Source: Desulfurellaceae bacterium bin18 (GTDB taxonomy: Bacteria > Desulfobacterota > Binatia > Bin18). Taken from it: a DNA stretch of 64,000 nt. Both the position numbers and the translations under genes were made by a program. Every line of letters begins with the position of its first letter. Position 1 is the stretch's first letter. The notes beneath the pieces are model-generated. The model saw nothing but the letters and a program-made list of their open reading frames with translations. It ran no database searches and had not been told where the DNA came from. Location: the NCBI GenBank assembly GCA_002238415.1, contig MPMI01000024.1, positions 1 to 64,000 of the forward strand. Reading direction: 5' to 3'. Below, one piece after another: positions 55,746 through 64,000 of the stretch.

Positions 55746-56825
55746 CTACACATACCCCTTCTGATACAGATACTCCGCCGTCAGGACTGCCCCCTTGGCC
55801 GCTCCCATCTTGGTATTGTGGCTGACAAGAAGATATTTCACGGCATTCTCAAGCGTCTGATCTTCCCGTAGCCGACCAACGGACGTGGCCATACCGTCTT
55901 CTGCATCACGGTCCAAGCGTGGCTGGGGTCGAAACGGGTCATCGTGCACGATGATCATATGCTGCGGAGAAGAGGGCAGGCCCAGCTCGATGAACTCTTT
56001 GCCAAACCCGACCATCGCCGCCCGGACATCCTCAACCGAGCAGGGGGTATCCATGGAGACCAGCAGCGCCTCGGTATGGCCTTCAAGAACCGGGACGCGA
56101 GTACACGTCGCGCTCACCAGAAAGGTGGCTGGGACAATAGCTCCATCCTCGAAGCGACCAAAAATCTTATGCCCTTCCTTTTCGACCTTCTCCTCTTCGC
56201 CGGCAATGAACGGAATGACGTTGTCTATGGTGTCCATTCCGATTACACCCGGCGAGCGTCCGGCTCCGGACAGCCCCTGCATGGAGGTCATGATGACTTT
56301 TCTCAGACCGAATTGATCAAACAGCGGTCGGAGGGTAATCGCCAGCCCGATCGTGGTGCAATTGGGCTGCGTGACGATATAGCCTTGCCAGTCACGATTT
56401 TTCTTTTGCGTATCAATCTGGGCGATATGATCCATATTGATGCCCGGAATAAGCAGGGGAACGTCCGCTTCTTGTCGGAACGCCGAGGCCGTACTGACCA
56501 CCGGGGTCGTTTTGGCATACACCGGTTCCAGTTCCCGTGCCGGTCCTGATTCGACGGCCGTAAAAACGAGATCAATCCCGCCCAGGTCCAGAGACGAGGC
56601 TTCGTGGACCGGAAGCGGCAGCATGGACTGCGGGGGCTCTTCCTCGCACCACCATCTCCGTGCCCCGGTTTTGGGATCGCGGATAGCCTCTGCATAGCTT
56701 TTACCCGCTGAGCGCTCTGACGCAGCCAGCAAAGCAACCTCAAACCAAGGGTGGTCCTGGAGCGCAACGAGGAATTGCTGACCCGCAATCCCGGTTGCTC
56801 CAACAACGGCGGCACGCTTTTTCAT
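55746..56825 (-). CDS. asd: Aspartate-semialdehyde dehydrogenase, archaeal/fungal type
   Basis: It reduces aspartyl phosphate to the semialdehyde on the way to lysine, threonine and methionine. 359 residues: KKRAAVVGATGIAGQQFLVA (NADP fold), VFTAVESGPARELEPVYAKT, VVSTASAFRQEADVPLLIPG, the catalytic cysteine in IVTQPNCTTIGLAITLRPLF and MQGLSGAGRSPG. Length and motifs fit the longer archaeal/yeast branch rather than the E. coli branch. ATG 56825 starts the fold; ten more frame codons are likely untranslated. Confidence 0.92.
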   Translation of the reverse strand: MKKRAAVVGATGIAGQQFLVALQDHPWFEVALLAASERSAGKSYAEAIRDPKTGARRWWCEEEPPQSMLPLPVHEASSLDLGGIDLVFTAVESGPARELEPVYAKTTPVVSTASAFRQEADVPLLIPGINMDHIAQIDTQKKNRDWQGYIVTQPNCTTIGLAITLRPLFDQFGLRKVIMTSMQGLSGAGRSPGVIGMDTIDNVIPFIAGEEEKVEKEGHKIFGRFEDGAIVPATFLVSATCTRVPVLEGHTEALLVSMDTPCSVEDVRAAMVGFGKEFIELGLPSSPQHMIIVHDDPFRPQPRLDRDAEDGMATSVGRLREDQTLENAVKYLLVSHNTKMGAAKGAVLTAEYLYQKGYV

Positions 56826-56940
56826 AGCGGGTAAAACAACGCGAGAGCGGACCAATTGTCAACACCCCGCCTCGTTCGCTGTTGACTTCTCCGGCATAAG
56901 CACGCAGACTTCCTGCTGACGCTTGTCTTGGGAAAATCAT

Positions 56941-57390
56941 ATGGCACTTGAGTACTTTGAAGAGTATGAAGTCGGCGCGGAGTTCGAGACCAAGGCGCGC
57001 ACGGTCACCGAAGCGGATATCGTTAACTTCGTGAACCTGTTCGGTTTTCACGAGCCCTTATTCATGGACATGGAGTTCGTCAAAAACAATAGCCTATTTG
57101 AAGGTCGGATCTCGCCCGGATCGTTTACCTTTGCCCTGGCTGAGGGCCTGACCGTGCAGTCAGGCATGGCCAAGGGCGGTATGGCCCTGCTCGGTATTGA
57201 AGCCATGAACATCCCGGCGCCCCTGCGCTGCGGAGATACCGTCCGGGTCAAAGTCCGCATTCTCGGGAAACGTGAGACCTCAAAGCCCGACCGTGGGGTC
57301 GTCACCTCGCTCACCCAGGTTCTCAATCAGGCTGATACGGTCCTCCTTGAGTATACCGTTAAACGCATGATCCGCCGTCGACCCGCATAG
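56941..57390 (+). CDS. MaoC-like dehydratase
   Basis: A 149-residue single-hotdog protein. ALEYFEEYEVGAEFETKART, VTEADIVNFVNLFGFHEPLF and RISPGSFTFALAEGLTVQSG follow the MaoC pattern, with the active-site Asp/His region modified (NLFGFHEPLF). These enzymes hydrate enoyl-CoA or related substrates, for example mesaconyl-CoA. It precedes glcD by 20 bases, so it is likely in one transcript with the glycolate oxidase-like genes. ATG 56941 is preferred over TTG 56923. Confidence 0.82.
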   Translation: MALEYFEEYEVGAEFETKARTVTEADIVNFVNLFGFHEPLFMDMEFVKNNSLFEGRISPGSFTFALAEGLTVQSGMAKGGMALLGIEAMNIPAPLRCGDTVRVKVRILGKRETSKPDRGVVTSLTQVLNQADTVLLEYTVKRMIRRRPA

Positions 57391-57410
57391 TCGAAGGGAA
57401 CGAGGAAGGA

Positions 57411-58841
57411 ATGCGCATGGATCAGAAAATTCTTGATCGCTTGTATGACATCGTTGGTCCTGATGGGGTGGTCGCACATAAGAGCGCGCGCTCGGTCTAC
57501 GACTGCGATGGCTATACCTTGGAGAAGGCCGTCCCTGAGATTGTTGTCCTGCCTCACTCGACGGAAGAAGTGGCGGCGGTCGTTAAATTTCTCAACAAGG
57601 AAAAGATCGCCTTTGTCCCGCGCGGAGCCGGGACCGGCCTCAGTGGGGGCTGCCTGCCGGTCGAAGCGCCGGTCATGATCGGGACCAGCCGCCTCAACAA
57701 GATTGTCCATATCGACCTGCTCAATCGCCATGTCGTGGCCCAGTCCGGCGTGGTGAATTTGTGGGTGAGTAATGCGGTGAAAGAGCAGGGCTTTCAGTAC
57801 GCCCCCGATCCGTCCAGCCAGCAGGCGTGCACCATCGGCGGCAACATAGCGGAAAATGCCGGCGGGCCGCATACGCTCAAATACGGCGTGACCACTAACC
57901 ACGTGCTCGGGTTGGAAGTTGTCCTGCCAGACGGAGAAATCGTCACCGTCGGCGGGACGGTCGAGGACGTTCCCGGCTATGACTTACGGGGGATTACCAT
58001 CGGCGCGGAAGGCACGTTCGGGATTGTGACCCAGGCCGCCCTCAAACTCACCCGTCAGCCGCAGGCCTACCGCACATTTCTGGCGGTGTTTGAGTCGGTC
58101 CACCACGCCACCCAAACCGTCTCCGGCATTATTGCTTCGGGCATTGTTCCGGCGGCCCTGGAAATGATGGATACGCTTATTATCCAAGCGATCGAAGAGG
58201 CCTTTCATTTTGGCTTCCCAACCGACGCCGGAGCGGTTTTGATTATTGAGATTGATGGTCTCGCCGCCAGCCTTGATCCCCAAACTGAACGGATTCAGGC
58301 GATCTGCAAACATAATAAGGCCCGTGAGGTCCGGATCGCGCGAGATGACGCGGAGCGGATGGCGCTCTGGAAGAGTCGCAAGCGTGCCTTTGGCGCCATT
58401 GGCCGCTTATCTCCAAACTATTGCACCCAGGATGGTGTTGTCCCGCGGACCAAGGTTCCAGACATTTTGCAGCGGATTACTGAGGTTTCAGAAAAATATC
58501 AACTGCGGATTGCCAATGTGTTTCATGCCGGGGACGGCAACATCCACCCGATTCTGATGTACGACGAGCGCAATGCGGATGAAACCCGGCGTGTGGTCCA
58601 AGCCGGGAAGGAAATCTTGAACGCCTGTGTAGACTTGGGGGGCAGTCTGACTGGCGAGCACGGTATTGGCGTCGAAAAGATGAGCCAGATGCCGCTCATC
58701 TTCAGCCCCGAAGATCTGATGGTTATGACCCAGCTCCGGTCCGTTTTTAATCCGGACAATCTGTGTAATCCCAATAAAATTATCCCGACACCGGGTGGCT
58801 GTATTGACGTGACGACGCCCCGCCGCCAGGTCCCGCTCTAG
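57411..58841 (+). CDS. glcD: Glycolate/D-lactate oxidase, FAD-binding subunit GlcD
   Basis: A 476-residue FAD-linked 2-hydroxy-acid dehydrogenase. The FAD site shows IAFVPRGAGTGLSGGCLPVE, then PDPSSQQACTIGGNIAENAG, then GPHTLKYGVTTNHVLGLEVV. The C-terminal substrate part includes VFHAGDGNIHPILMYDERN and LTGEHGIGVEKM, with metal-binding histidines. With GlcE and GlcF it should oxidise glycolate or D-lactate and pass electrons to quinone. ATG 57411 follows GGAAGGA. Confidence 0.93.
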   Translation: MRMDQKILDRLYDIVGPDGVVAHKSARSVYDCDGYTLEKAVPEIVVLPHSTEEVAAVVKFLNKEKIAFVPRGAGTGLSGGCLPVEAPVMIGTSRLNKIVHIDLLNRHVVAQSGVVNLWVSNAVKEQGFQYAPDPSSQQACTIGGNIAENAGGPHTLKYGVTTNHVLGLEVVLPDGEIVTVGGTVEDVPGYDLRGITIGAEGTFGIVTQAALKLTRQPQAYRTFLAVFESVHHATQTVSGIIASGIVPAALEMMDTLIIQAIEEAFHFGFPTDAGAVLIIEIDGLAASLDPQTERIQAICKHNKAREVRIARDDAERMALWKSRKRAFGAIGRLSPNYCTQDGVVPRTKVPDILQRITEVSEKYQLRIANVFHAGDGNIHPILMYDERNADETRRVVQAGKEILNACVDLGGSLTGEHGIGVEKMSQMPLIFSPEDLMVMTQLRSVFNPDNLCNPNKIIPTPGGCIDVTTPRRQVPL

Positions 58842-58876
58842 CCCGCTATAGAGAGTATTGGAGAGAAAGCCAGACG

Positions 58877-60160
58877 ATGACGCAGGCCGCAGGTCGTCCG
58901 CCATCCTCCCAGTTCATCATCGACGGGCAGGCACCCGAGACGGTGGTCTATCCCGCGTCGGTTGACGAAGTCTCCCGCCTGCTGAAAGAGGCGAATGAAC
59001 ACGACCGCGCCATCAGCCCGGTGGGGCACGGCGCGTTTCTGCATGTGGGTGGCGTACCGAAACGATACCAGCAGGCACTGTGTACGACGGAGCTCAGCGC
59101 GGTTGTCAACTACCAGCCGACCGATATGACCATTACTGTCGGGGCCGGCCTGGACCTGGCACAACTCCAGGCTATTCTCGGAGAAAACGGCCAATGGCTG
59201 CCGCTTGACCCGCCGTGTCCGGAGCGGGCGACGGTCGGCGGAGTCATTGCCGCTAATCTCAATGGTCCCGCCCGATTCTCTCAAGGCACCGTCCGCGATT
59301 TTCTGATCGGCATAAAAGTCGTTCGCGCGGATGGGACGCTGATTAAGGGCGGCGGGCAAGTCGTGAAAAACGTGGCCGGCTATGACCTGCCGAAGCTCTA
59401 CTGCGGGTCGTTTGGGACGCTCGGCGTTATCGTTGAGGCGACCTTTATGATCCGGCCTCGACCCGAAGCCCAAACAACGTTCGCCTTAGCCTTCTCCTCG
59501 GCTGAAAAGGCGGGCGAAGCCGCGCTGAAATTGACCGGTTCGGACATGCAGCCCTTTTTCCTGGAACTGGCCAATTTTTCTCCGTTCCCGTCTTTCGGAG
59601 ACCAAAGCGGGGACGAGGGGGTCTATCGTCTCTTCGTCGGCTTTGCCGGGATGCAGGAGGAAATCGATGATCAGCGGAGCCACCTGCGGGATGTCCTTGG
59701 AGATGACGCCGGTGGCATTGAGGAGTTGAGTGTCGACGAGGCGCAGACGCTCGCTCAGGCCCTGCGGGATTTCCCGGTGTCCGGCCCGGCGGCGCTGCGG
59801 TGTAAAGTCAGCCTTCAGCCCACCCAGTTGGCGACGTTCTGTGCCGACCTGGCAGCCGAAGCCCGGCGCCGCCACGCTCCGGCCCGTTTCCTGGCCCGGG
59901 CCGGGAACGGCATCCTGTATACGGCTTTTGGAGGAGAGGCCGTCCCCGACGACCAACTCTTGGCTCTTGTTGACTGGATACGCGTCCACGCAACCAGCAA
60001 CAACGGTTTTGCCGTCGTGGAAGAGATTCCACCGGCGCTCAAGGAACGGGCAAATGTCTGGGGCACCGTGGGCAAGGCGTTTCCGCTTATGCAGCGACTC
60101 AAAGAAACCCTGGACCCCAAGGGTATTTTGAACCCCGGTCGCTTTGTTGGCGGAATCTAG
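58877..60160 (+). CDS. glcE: Glycolate oxidase FAD-binding subunit GlcE
   Basis: A 427-residue second FAD-type subunit. DRAISPVGHGAFLHVGGVPK, DMTITVGAGLDLAQLQAILG, QWLPLDPPCPERATVGGVIA, ANLNGPARFSQGTVRDFLIG and VVKNVAGYDLPKLYCGSFGT match GlcE. The C-terminus has LKETLDPKGILNPGRFVGGI. It lies 35 bases after glcD and 45 bases before glcF, the E. coli order. Confidence 0.92.
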   Translation: MTQAAGRPPSSQFIIDGQAPETVVYPASVDEVSRLLKEANEHDRAISPVGHGAFLHVGGVPKRYQQALCTTELSAVVNYQPTDMTITVGAGLDLAQLQAILGENGQWLPLDPPCPERATVGGVIAANLNGPARFSQGTVRDFLIGIKVVRADGTLIKGGGQVVKNVAGYDLPKLYCGSFGTLGVIVEATFMIRPRPEAQTTFALAFSSAEKAGEAALKLTGSDMQPFFLELANFSPFPSFGDQSGDEGVYRLFVGFAGMQEEIDDQRSHLRDVLGDDAGGIEELSVDEAQTLAQALRDFPVSGPAALRCKVSLQPTQLATFCADLAAEARRRHAPARFLARAGNGILYTAFGGEAVPDDQLLALVDWIRVHATSNNGFAVVEEIPPALKERANVWGTVGKAFPLMQRLKETLDPKGILNPGRFVGGI

Positions 60161-60205
60161 GAAAGGCGTTTGACGAAACGCACGTGATGAGGCGCAGCGC
60201 TCCCT

Positions 60206-61480
60206 ATGGAAAACACCTCTTTTGTCGATCACGAAAAGTTTTTTGACTGCGTGCACTGTGGGTTGTGTCTGGCCTCATGTCCGACCTATGTCGAATTAGG
60301 CACGGAGATGGACTCCCCCCGGGGGCGCATCGTGATGTTGCGTGCTCTTCAAGAGGGGCATGCGCAGCTTGACGACGAGGTCGTTGGGCATCTTGATCTC
60401 TGCCTGGGGTGTCGGGCGTGTGAAACCGCCTGTCCGTCCGGGGTGCAATATGGAGCGCTCATCGAAGGCGCCCGGCCCTTTATTGAGGAGCACTATCGCC
60501 GGCCTATGCTGGAGCGCGGGAAGCGCTGGCTGATGAACAAGACCTTCCCCAACCCCTGGGGGGCACGGCTCTTTGCGCTATTCCTCAAAGTCGGTGCCGC
60601 CCTTGGCCTGGCGCGTTTTGCGCGCTCTGAAGCCATACCCACCACACTGCGCTATTGGTTCGGGCTCCTGCCGGAACGTGGCAGCGTCTCTTCCGCGTCA
60701 CTCCTGGAGCACTACCCCGCCATTGGTGAAAAACGCCACACCGTTGCCGTGCTGTCGGGCTGCGTCATGTCTACGGTCTTTGGGGCGACCAACCTGTCCA
60801 CGGTGAAGGTGCTGCGCCATAACGGCTGTGAAGTCCTCATTCCCAAGGCCCAGTCCTGCTGCGGTGCGCTCCTCCTGCATAACGGCGAGAAGCAGACGGC
60901 CCTGGCGCTGGCCAAACGGAATATCGATGTCTTCGACCAACTCGATCTGGATGCCCTTATCATTAATGCGGCTGGCTGCGGAGCGATGATGAAGGAGTAC
61001 GGCGAGTTGTTCAAAGATGACCCTGCCTACCGAGACAAGGCGGCCCGCCTCACCGAAAAAATGAAGGATGTGGCCGAGTTTGTGGGCAGCCTAGAGCTCA
61101 GGCCACCGACCCGAGAAGTGCGAGCCAAGGCGACCTACCACGACGCCTGCCATTTGGCGCATGGCCAAGGAGTCCGCGAGCAACCCCGTGCTCTGCTGCG
61201 CGCTATTCCTGGGTTGGAGCTGACGAACTTACCCGAGTCAGACTGGTGCTGTGGCAGTGCCGGCACGTATAATCTGACACAACCGGAAATGGCGGCCCGG
61301 CTGCTGGAGCGTAAAGTCGGAAATATTCAGGCAACCGAAGCCGACGTTGTCGTGACCGGTAATCCTGGCTGTTTAATGCAGATACGGGCCGGATTACGGC
61401 AGAGTGGGCTGCCGATTACCGCCCTCCATACCATTGACCTGCTGGCAGAGGCCTACGCGGACGATCCGGGGACCGATTGA
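60206..61480 (+). CDS. glcF: Glycolate oxidase iron-sulfur subunit GlcF
   Basis: A 424-residue electron-transfer subunit. Two 4Fe-4S sites are seen: CVHCGLCLASCPTYVELG and CLGCRACETACPSGVQYG. Two CCG domains follow: SCCGALLLHNGE with TYHDACHLAHGQGVREQPRA, and WCCGSAGTYNLTQPEMA, which bind a further cluster as in heterodisulfide reductase HdrB and GlcF. It completes the maoC-glcD-glcE-glcF group and probably donates to the quinone pool. Confidence 0.93.
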   Translation: MENTSFVDHEKFFDCVHCGLCLASCPTYVELGTEMDSPRGRIVMLRALQEGHAQLDDEVVGHLDLCLGCRACETACPSGVQYGALIEGARPFIEEHYRRPMLERGKRWLMNKTFPNPWGARLFALFLKVGAALGLARFARSEAIPTTLRYWFGLLPERGSVSSASLLEHYPAIGEKRHTVAVLSGCVMSTVFGATNLSTVKVLRHNGCEVLIPKAQSCCGALLLHNGEKQTALALAKRNIDVFDQLDLDALIINAAGCGAMMKEYGELFKDDPAYRDKAARLTEKMKDVAEFVGSLELRPPTREVRAKATYHDACHLAHGQGVREQPRALLRAIPGLELTNLPESDWCCGSAGTYNLTQPEMAARLLERKVGNIQATEADVVVTGNPGCLMQIRAGLRQSGLPITALHTIDLLAEAYADDPGTD

Positions 61481-61497
61481 TCATCATCAGGCGGACC

Positions 61498-62844
61498 CTA
61501 GGAAAGAGCCCGCAGCCTTTCTGGAAGATCATTCGGAGCGATGAAGACGAAAGCGCGCCCGGCTTTTGTCATGCCCAGCAGTTTTCGATCCACCAGATCA
61601 AGCAGGTCGGTCCGTGCCGTTTGGTAGGTTACTCCCTGGCTCTTCTCATGTGATGCGATCGTATAGCGCATACCTGGGTGGCGGAGCGCATGCCCGAGAA
61701 GATCGATCTGGCGGTGGTTGACCGCAGCGGAAGACTGGAGAAACTGTTCAGTCTTTTGAATCTCGTCCGCCTTCTTGTCAAGATAGGCGTATAATTCGTT
61801 GATGGCCCGCTGGATAACTCGAAGCTGGGCCAGAATAAAATACGTCAGGTCATTCTCATCTGTTTCCGTATAGAGGAAAGATCGGGCGTATTTTGCCGGT
61901 GCCTTTCGAATAATACTGGAAATCGAAAGGAACTCGAACATCCAAAACCCCTGTGAGAGGACAGACCAGTAGAAGAGTGCTCTTGCTGTTCTTCCATTTC
62001 CGTCAATAAAAGGGTGATCGTAGGCGAGCCAAAAATGGAGGACAATGGCCTTCAGTATTGGATGAAGAAAGGCTCCTGTCTGGGTTTGATTCGCAAAGTC
62101 AAACATCGCGGCCATTCGACTTGGAATGTGCTCGGCAGGTGGGGGCTCATGCACGATGGTGCCCTCACGCTCATAGACGACCGCGATTTGGTCACCGGGG
62201 GCTCTGAGGTAGTTCCTCTCGGCACCTTTCTCTAAGGTATCGCGGATTAGCGCTTCATGGATGGTGAAGAGCAGCTCACGAGTGAGTGGCTGATCTTTTA
62301 ATTTATCTACCAGGCGAATTGCCCGGTAATTATTGAGTATCATCCGTTCGCTCTGATCAACGGGTGATCTCCCTGAGCGAATCATATCTTTTGCGATTTC
62401 GCGCGTCGTCGATGCGCCTTCAAGTTGGCTCGAAGTGATGGCCTCCTCTATGAAAGAACGCTCTATATAGCGGTCTCTCGTCTGCGGATTTGTAATCTGG
62501 TCGCGAGTGGGTATCCTGCTGCTCGCGGCCCGGTCGATCTCATACAACAGTTCCAGTACCGGATCAGCCAGGGAGTACGTGAATAGCTTCCCGTCCTTAT
62601 CCTGTAGTAGAGGAACTGCCCTCCGTGTCTGGAAGCGGGCATATTTAATTCCTGCCCACCACTCTCTCGGAGAGAGTCCGTCTGGAGGTTGGAGTCTTTT
62701 GAGTGTTTCCCAGTGCCGATACTTGCCCTGCGGGGAGGCGGAAATTCCTTCCGCAAGAACTTCCACCAACCGCTTCATACGAGCCTTCTTGCCTGTCTTT
62801 GAGAGTATATCCTCCAGGGTTGGCGGAGTTGCAGGAAATTTCAT
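61498..62844 (-). CDS. Fic-domain AMP-transferase with N-terminal inhibitory helix
   Basis: A 448-residue protein. The Fic core motif is HPFIDGNGRTARALFYW, with catalytic His and phosphate-binding GNGR. About 120 residues before it, TSSQLEGASTTREIAKDMI provides the [S/T]xxxE[G/N] inhibitory motif, making it a class II, self-inhibited Fic. A winged-helix-like C-terminus (HRQIDLLGHALRHPGMRYTI and TYQTARTDLLDLVDRKLL) could bind DNA. The gene stands alone, with an 18-bp-arm palindrome 10 bases upstream of its start, which suggests tight, perhaps autogenous, control. Confidence 0.9.
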   Translation of the reverse strand: MKFPATPPTLEDILSKTGKKARMKRLVEVLAEGISASPQGKYRHWETLKRLQPPDGLSPREWWAGIKYARFQTRRAVPLLQDKDGKLFTYSLADPVLELLYEIDRAASSRIPTRDQITNPQTRDRYIERSFIEEAITSSQLEGASTTREIAKDMIRSGRSPVDQSERMILNNYRAIRLVDKLKDQPLTRELLFTIHEALIRDTLEKGAERNYLRAPGDQIAVVYEREGTIVHEPPPAEHIPSRMAAMFDFANQTQTGAFLHPILKAIVLHFWLAYDHPFIDGNGRTARALFYWSVLSQGFWMFEFLSISSIIRKAPAKYARSFLYTETDENDLTYFILAQLRVIQRAINELYAYLDKKADEIQKTEQFLQSSAAVNHRQIDLLGHALRHPGMRYTIASHEKSQGVTYQTARTDLLDLVDRKLLGMTKAGRAFVFIAPNDLPERLRALS

Positions 62845-62854
62845 CTTTCTAAAT

Positions 62855-62897
62855 ACTAATTCAATACTAATTATAAATAAATTAGTATTGAATTAGT
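62855..62897. promoter_or_regulatory. Perfect inverted repeat, operator-like, upstream of fic
   Basis: Arms ACTAATTCAATACTAATT and AATTAGTATTGAATTAGT are exact inverse complements around the seven-base centre ATAAATA. It lies 10 bases before the Fic start codon, covering the expected promoter or leader. Each arm contains TACTAATT, repeated in the next palindrome. Confidence 0.92.
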
Positions 62898-62931
62898 GAA
62901 TCGATCAAGTCGTACACATTCAACAGTCTAC

Positions 62932-62964
62932 ATAAATACTAACAGGAGAACAATTAGTATTTAT
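62932..62964. promoter_or_regulatory. Second inverted repeat upstream of fic
   Basis: ATAAATACTAA and TTAGTATTTAT pair exactly around eleven bases. It shares the TACTAA/TTAGTA half-site with the larger palindrome 35 bases nearer to fic, so both may bind one regulator. Confidence 0.85.
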
Positions 62965-63028
62965 GACGGAGGGGGGAAACGGGCCTATTTGGCGGGCCCA
63001 TGGAGAGAAAGGCAGAGAAAGTATGCGG

Positions 63029-64000
63029 TTAATATCCGGTGAGAATCTTCTTTTCGTCAAAATCGTACAGGCGAAGACAATTCTTCCACATGATTTTGCG
63101 CTTGGAGTCCAGCCCGACCCCAGGTAGTTCAAGAAATTCCTTAATTCCGTTCGGGAAAGGACCGTCAGCATGAGGATAATCGACCGACATGACAATATTG
63201 TCGTCGCCGATTTTATCAACCGTGACCGCTAACAGCTCTTCATCGACATCCGTCCCAATAAAGCACTGGCGCTTAAAATACTCGCTTGGCTTGGCCGAGA
63301 GTTTGATTTCCTCGCCGCCGCCGTACTTCTCCCACTGATCGTCCAGACGGTCCAGCCACCACGGCAGCCAGCCACAATTGCCCTCCAGAAAACCGACCCG
63401 CAGGTCAGGAAAACGCTCAAGCACTCCACCTACGGTCATGGCGCCCATGGCCAGCATGAGTTCCATGGGAAAGGCGGACGAGTGATTCAGCGTGCGGAAA
63501 TTCGGATGGTCTCTATACCGATTGGTCGCGTAATCTTTTGAGGCCCCACCGCTCGTTCCATGAAAAGCGAGGGGGACGTTCAGCCGGGCGACTTCTTTCC
63601 ACAACACGTCACACTCGGGCGCGTTGAAATAGCGTCCGTTGCAGGGCATGGGCAGCAGAACGACGGCAACGTGGCCCTTGTCTTCTACGGCCCGGCGCGC
63701 CTCTGCCGCCGCCAGCTCAGGGTCGTGTAAGGAGACAATCGCGGCCGCTTTGAGACGCCTAGTGTCGGTCTGACAGTAATCGGCCAGCCAATCGTTAAAC
63801 GCCGCGCAATAGGCCGTGGCATAGGCCGGCTCTAAATCATCAATGGAAACGACCATGTGCGCAAACGTGCGATAGACGATTCCGACATCAATACCTTCGG
63901 CGTCCATGGCCTCAAGCGTGGAAGCCGGCTCGTACTTTCGCTCGCGGACCGACTTGTAGATATGCTCGGTGGGTTTATCGAGATATTCCTGGGCTTTCAC
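63029..64000 (-). CDS. Amidohydrolase-2 family hydrolase, 5' end beyond window
   Basis: The frame is open to the window edge; 323 codons are visible and the N-terminal metal motif is probably outside. FRTLNHSSAFPMELMLAMGA, FPDLRVGFLEGNCGWLPWWL and MSVDYPHADGPFPNGIKEFL (metal aspartate) are typical of the large amidohydrolase_2 proteins common in uncultured soil and marine bacteria, related to aromatic decarboxylases. The GTG at 64000 could be an internal codon. Substrate unknown. Confidence 0.85.
   Translation of the reverse strand: MKAQEYLDKPTEHIYKSVRERKYEPASTLEAMDAEGIDVGIVYRTFAHMVVSIDDLEPAYATAYCAAFNDWLADYCQTDTRRLKAAAIVSLHDPELAAAEARRAVEDKGHVAVVLLPMPCNGRYFNAPECDVLWKEVARLNVPLAFHGTSGGASKDYATNRYRDHPNFRTLNHSSAFPMELMLAMGAMTVGGVLERFPDLRVGFLEGNCGWLPWWLDRLDDQWEKYGGGEEIKLSAKPSEYFKRQCFIGTDVDEELLAVTVDKIGDDNIVMSVDYPHADGPFPNGIKEFLELPGVGLDSKRKIMWKNCLRLYDFDEKKILTGY

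Overview
This window reads as a chromosomal origin region of an uncultured, Gram-negative, probably aerobic bacterium. An outer-membrane beta-barrel protein with a signal peptide and leader-bearing F0 subunits point to a diderm envelope. The metal-dependent hydrolases at both ends, the acyl-CoA dehydrogenase and the glycolate-oxidase genes suggest a heterotroph. Lineages such as Tectomicrobia, Binatota or former Deltaproteobacteria would fit, but that placement is an inference with low confidence. No rRNA, tRNA or CRISPR array was seen.

Layout. 1-2.6 kb: a partial cyclase-family hydrolase, then a small toxin-antitoxin zone (a decayed mazE and an intact vapBC-like pair) wedged between fmt and a second, detached copy of the fmt 3' end. 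2.7-6.6 kb: fmt-def-priA. 6.7-9.9 kb: an AMIN-domain protein, a 0.7 kb repeat-rich non-coding tract, then aroK-aroB; this is the pilQ-aroK-aroB position, with the secretin part missing. 10-13.7 kb: a small membrane protein, a 23S rRNA m5U methyltransferase-like gene, pgeF and gpsA. 13.8-29.1 kb: the classical rpmH-rnpA-yidD-yidC-jag-mnmE-mnmG-rsmG-parA-parB run with two parS sites, then atpX-atpF-atpH-atpA-atpG-atpD-atpC and a terminator. 29.2-42.2 kb: aroC and a mixture of housekeeping and metabolic genes. 42.2-50.6 kb: peroxiredoxin-gyrA-gyrB-dnaN-oriC-dnaA, all on the minus strand. 51-54.3 kb: hemL and the second ATP synthase cluster (atpZ-atpI-atpB-atpE). 54.3-64 kb: an Nramp-like transporter, asd, a MaoC-like hydratase with glcDEF, a Fic protein with palindromic operators, and a partial amidohydrolase.

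Two observations stand out. First, nine copies of an approximately 53-bp imperfect palindrome (arms AAAGAGTAAACGTGTCC / GGACACGTTTACTCTTT around an asymmetric loop) lie at gene boundaries between 11.8 and 52.5 kb. Stem changes are partly compensated, several copies supply stop codons, and in rnpA and atpZ the copy supplies a Shine-Dalgarno-like AGAGGA, a GTG codon and the N-terminal peptide, in the same reading frame. This resembles the protein-coding palindromic elements of Rickettsia, but the sequence is one I do not recognise. Second, the peroxiredoxin downstream of gyrA has an in-frame TGA exactly at the peroxidatic cysteine, followed by a bacterial-SECIS-like hairpin at the right distance, so it is probably a selenoprotein. 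The origin also shows boxes, a GC-rich spacer and DnaA-trio motifs, with the trio block mirrored on the other side of the AT-rich element.
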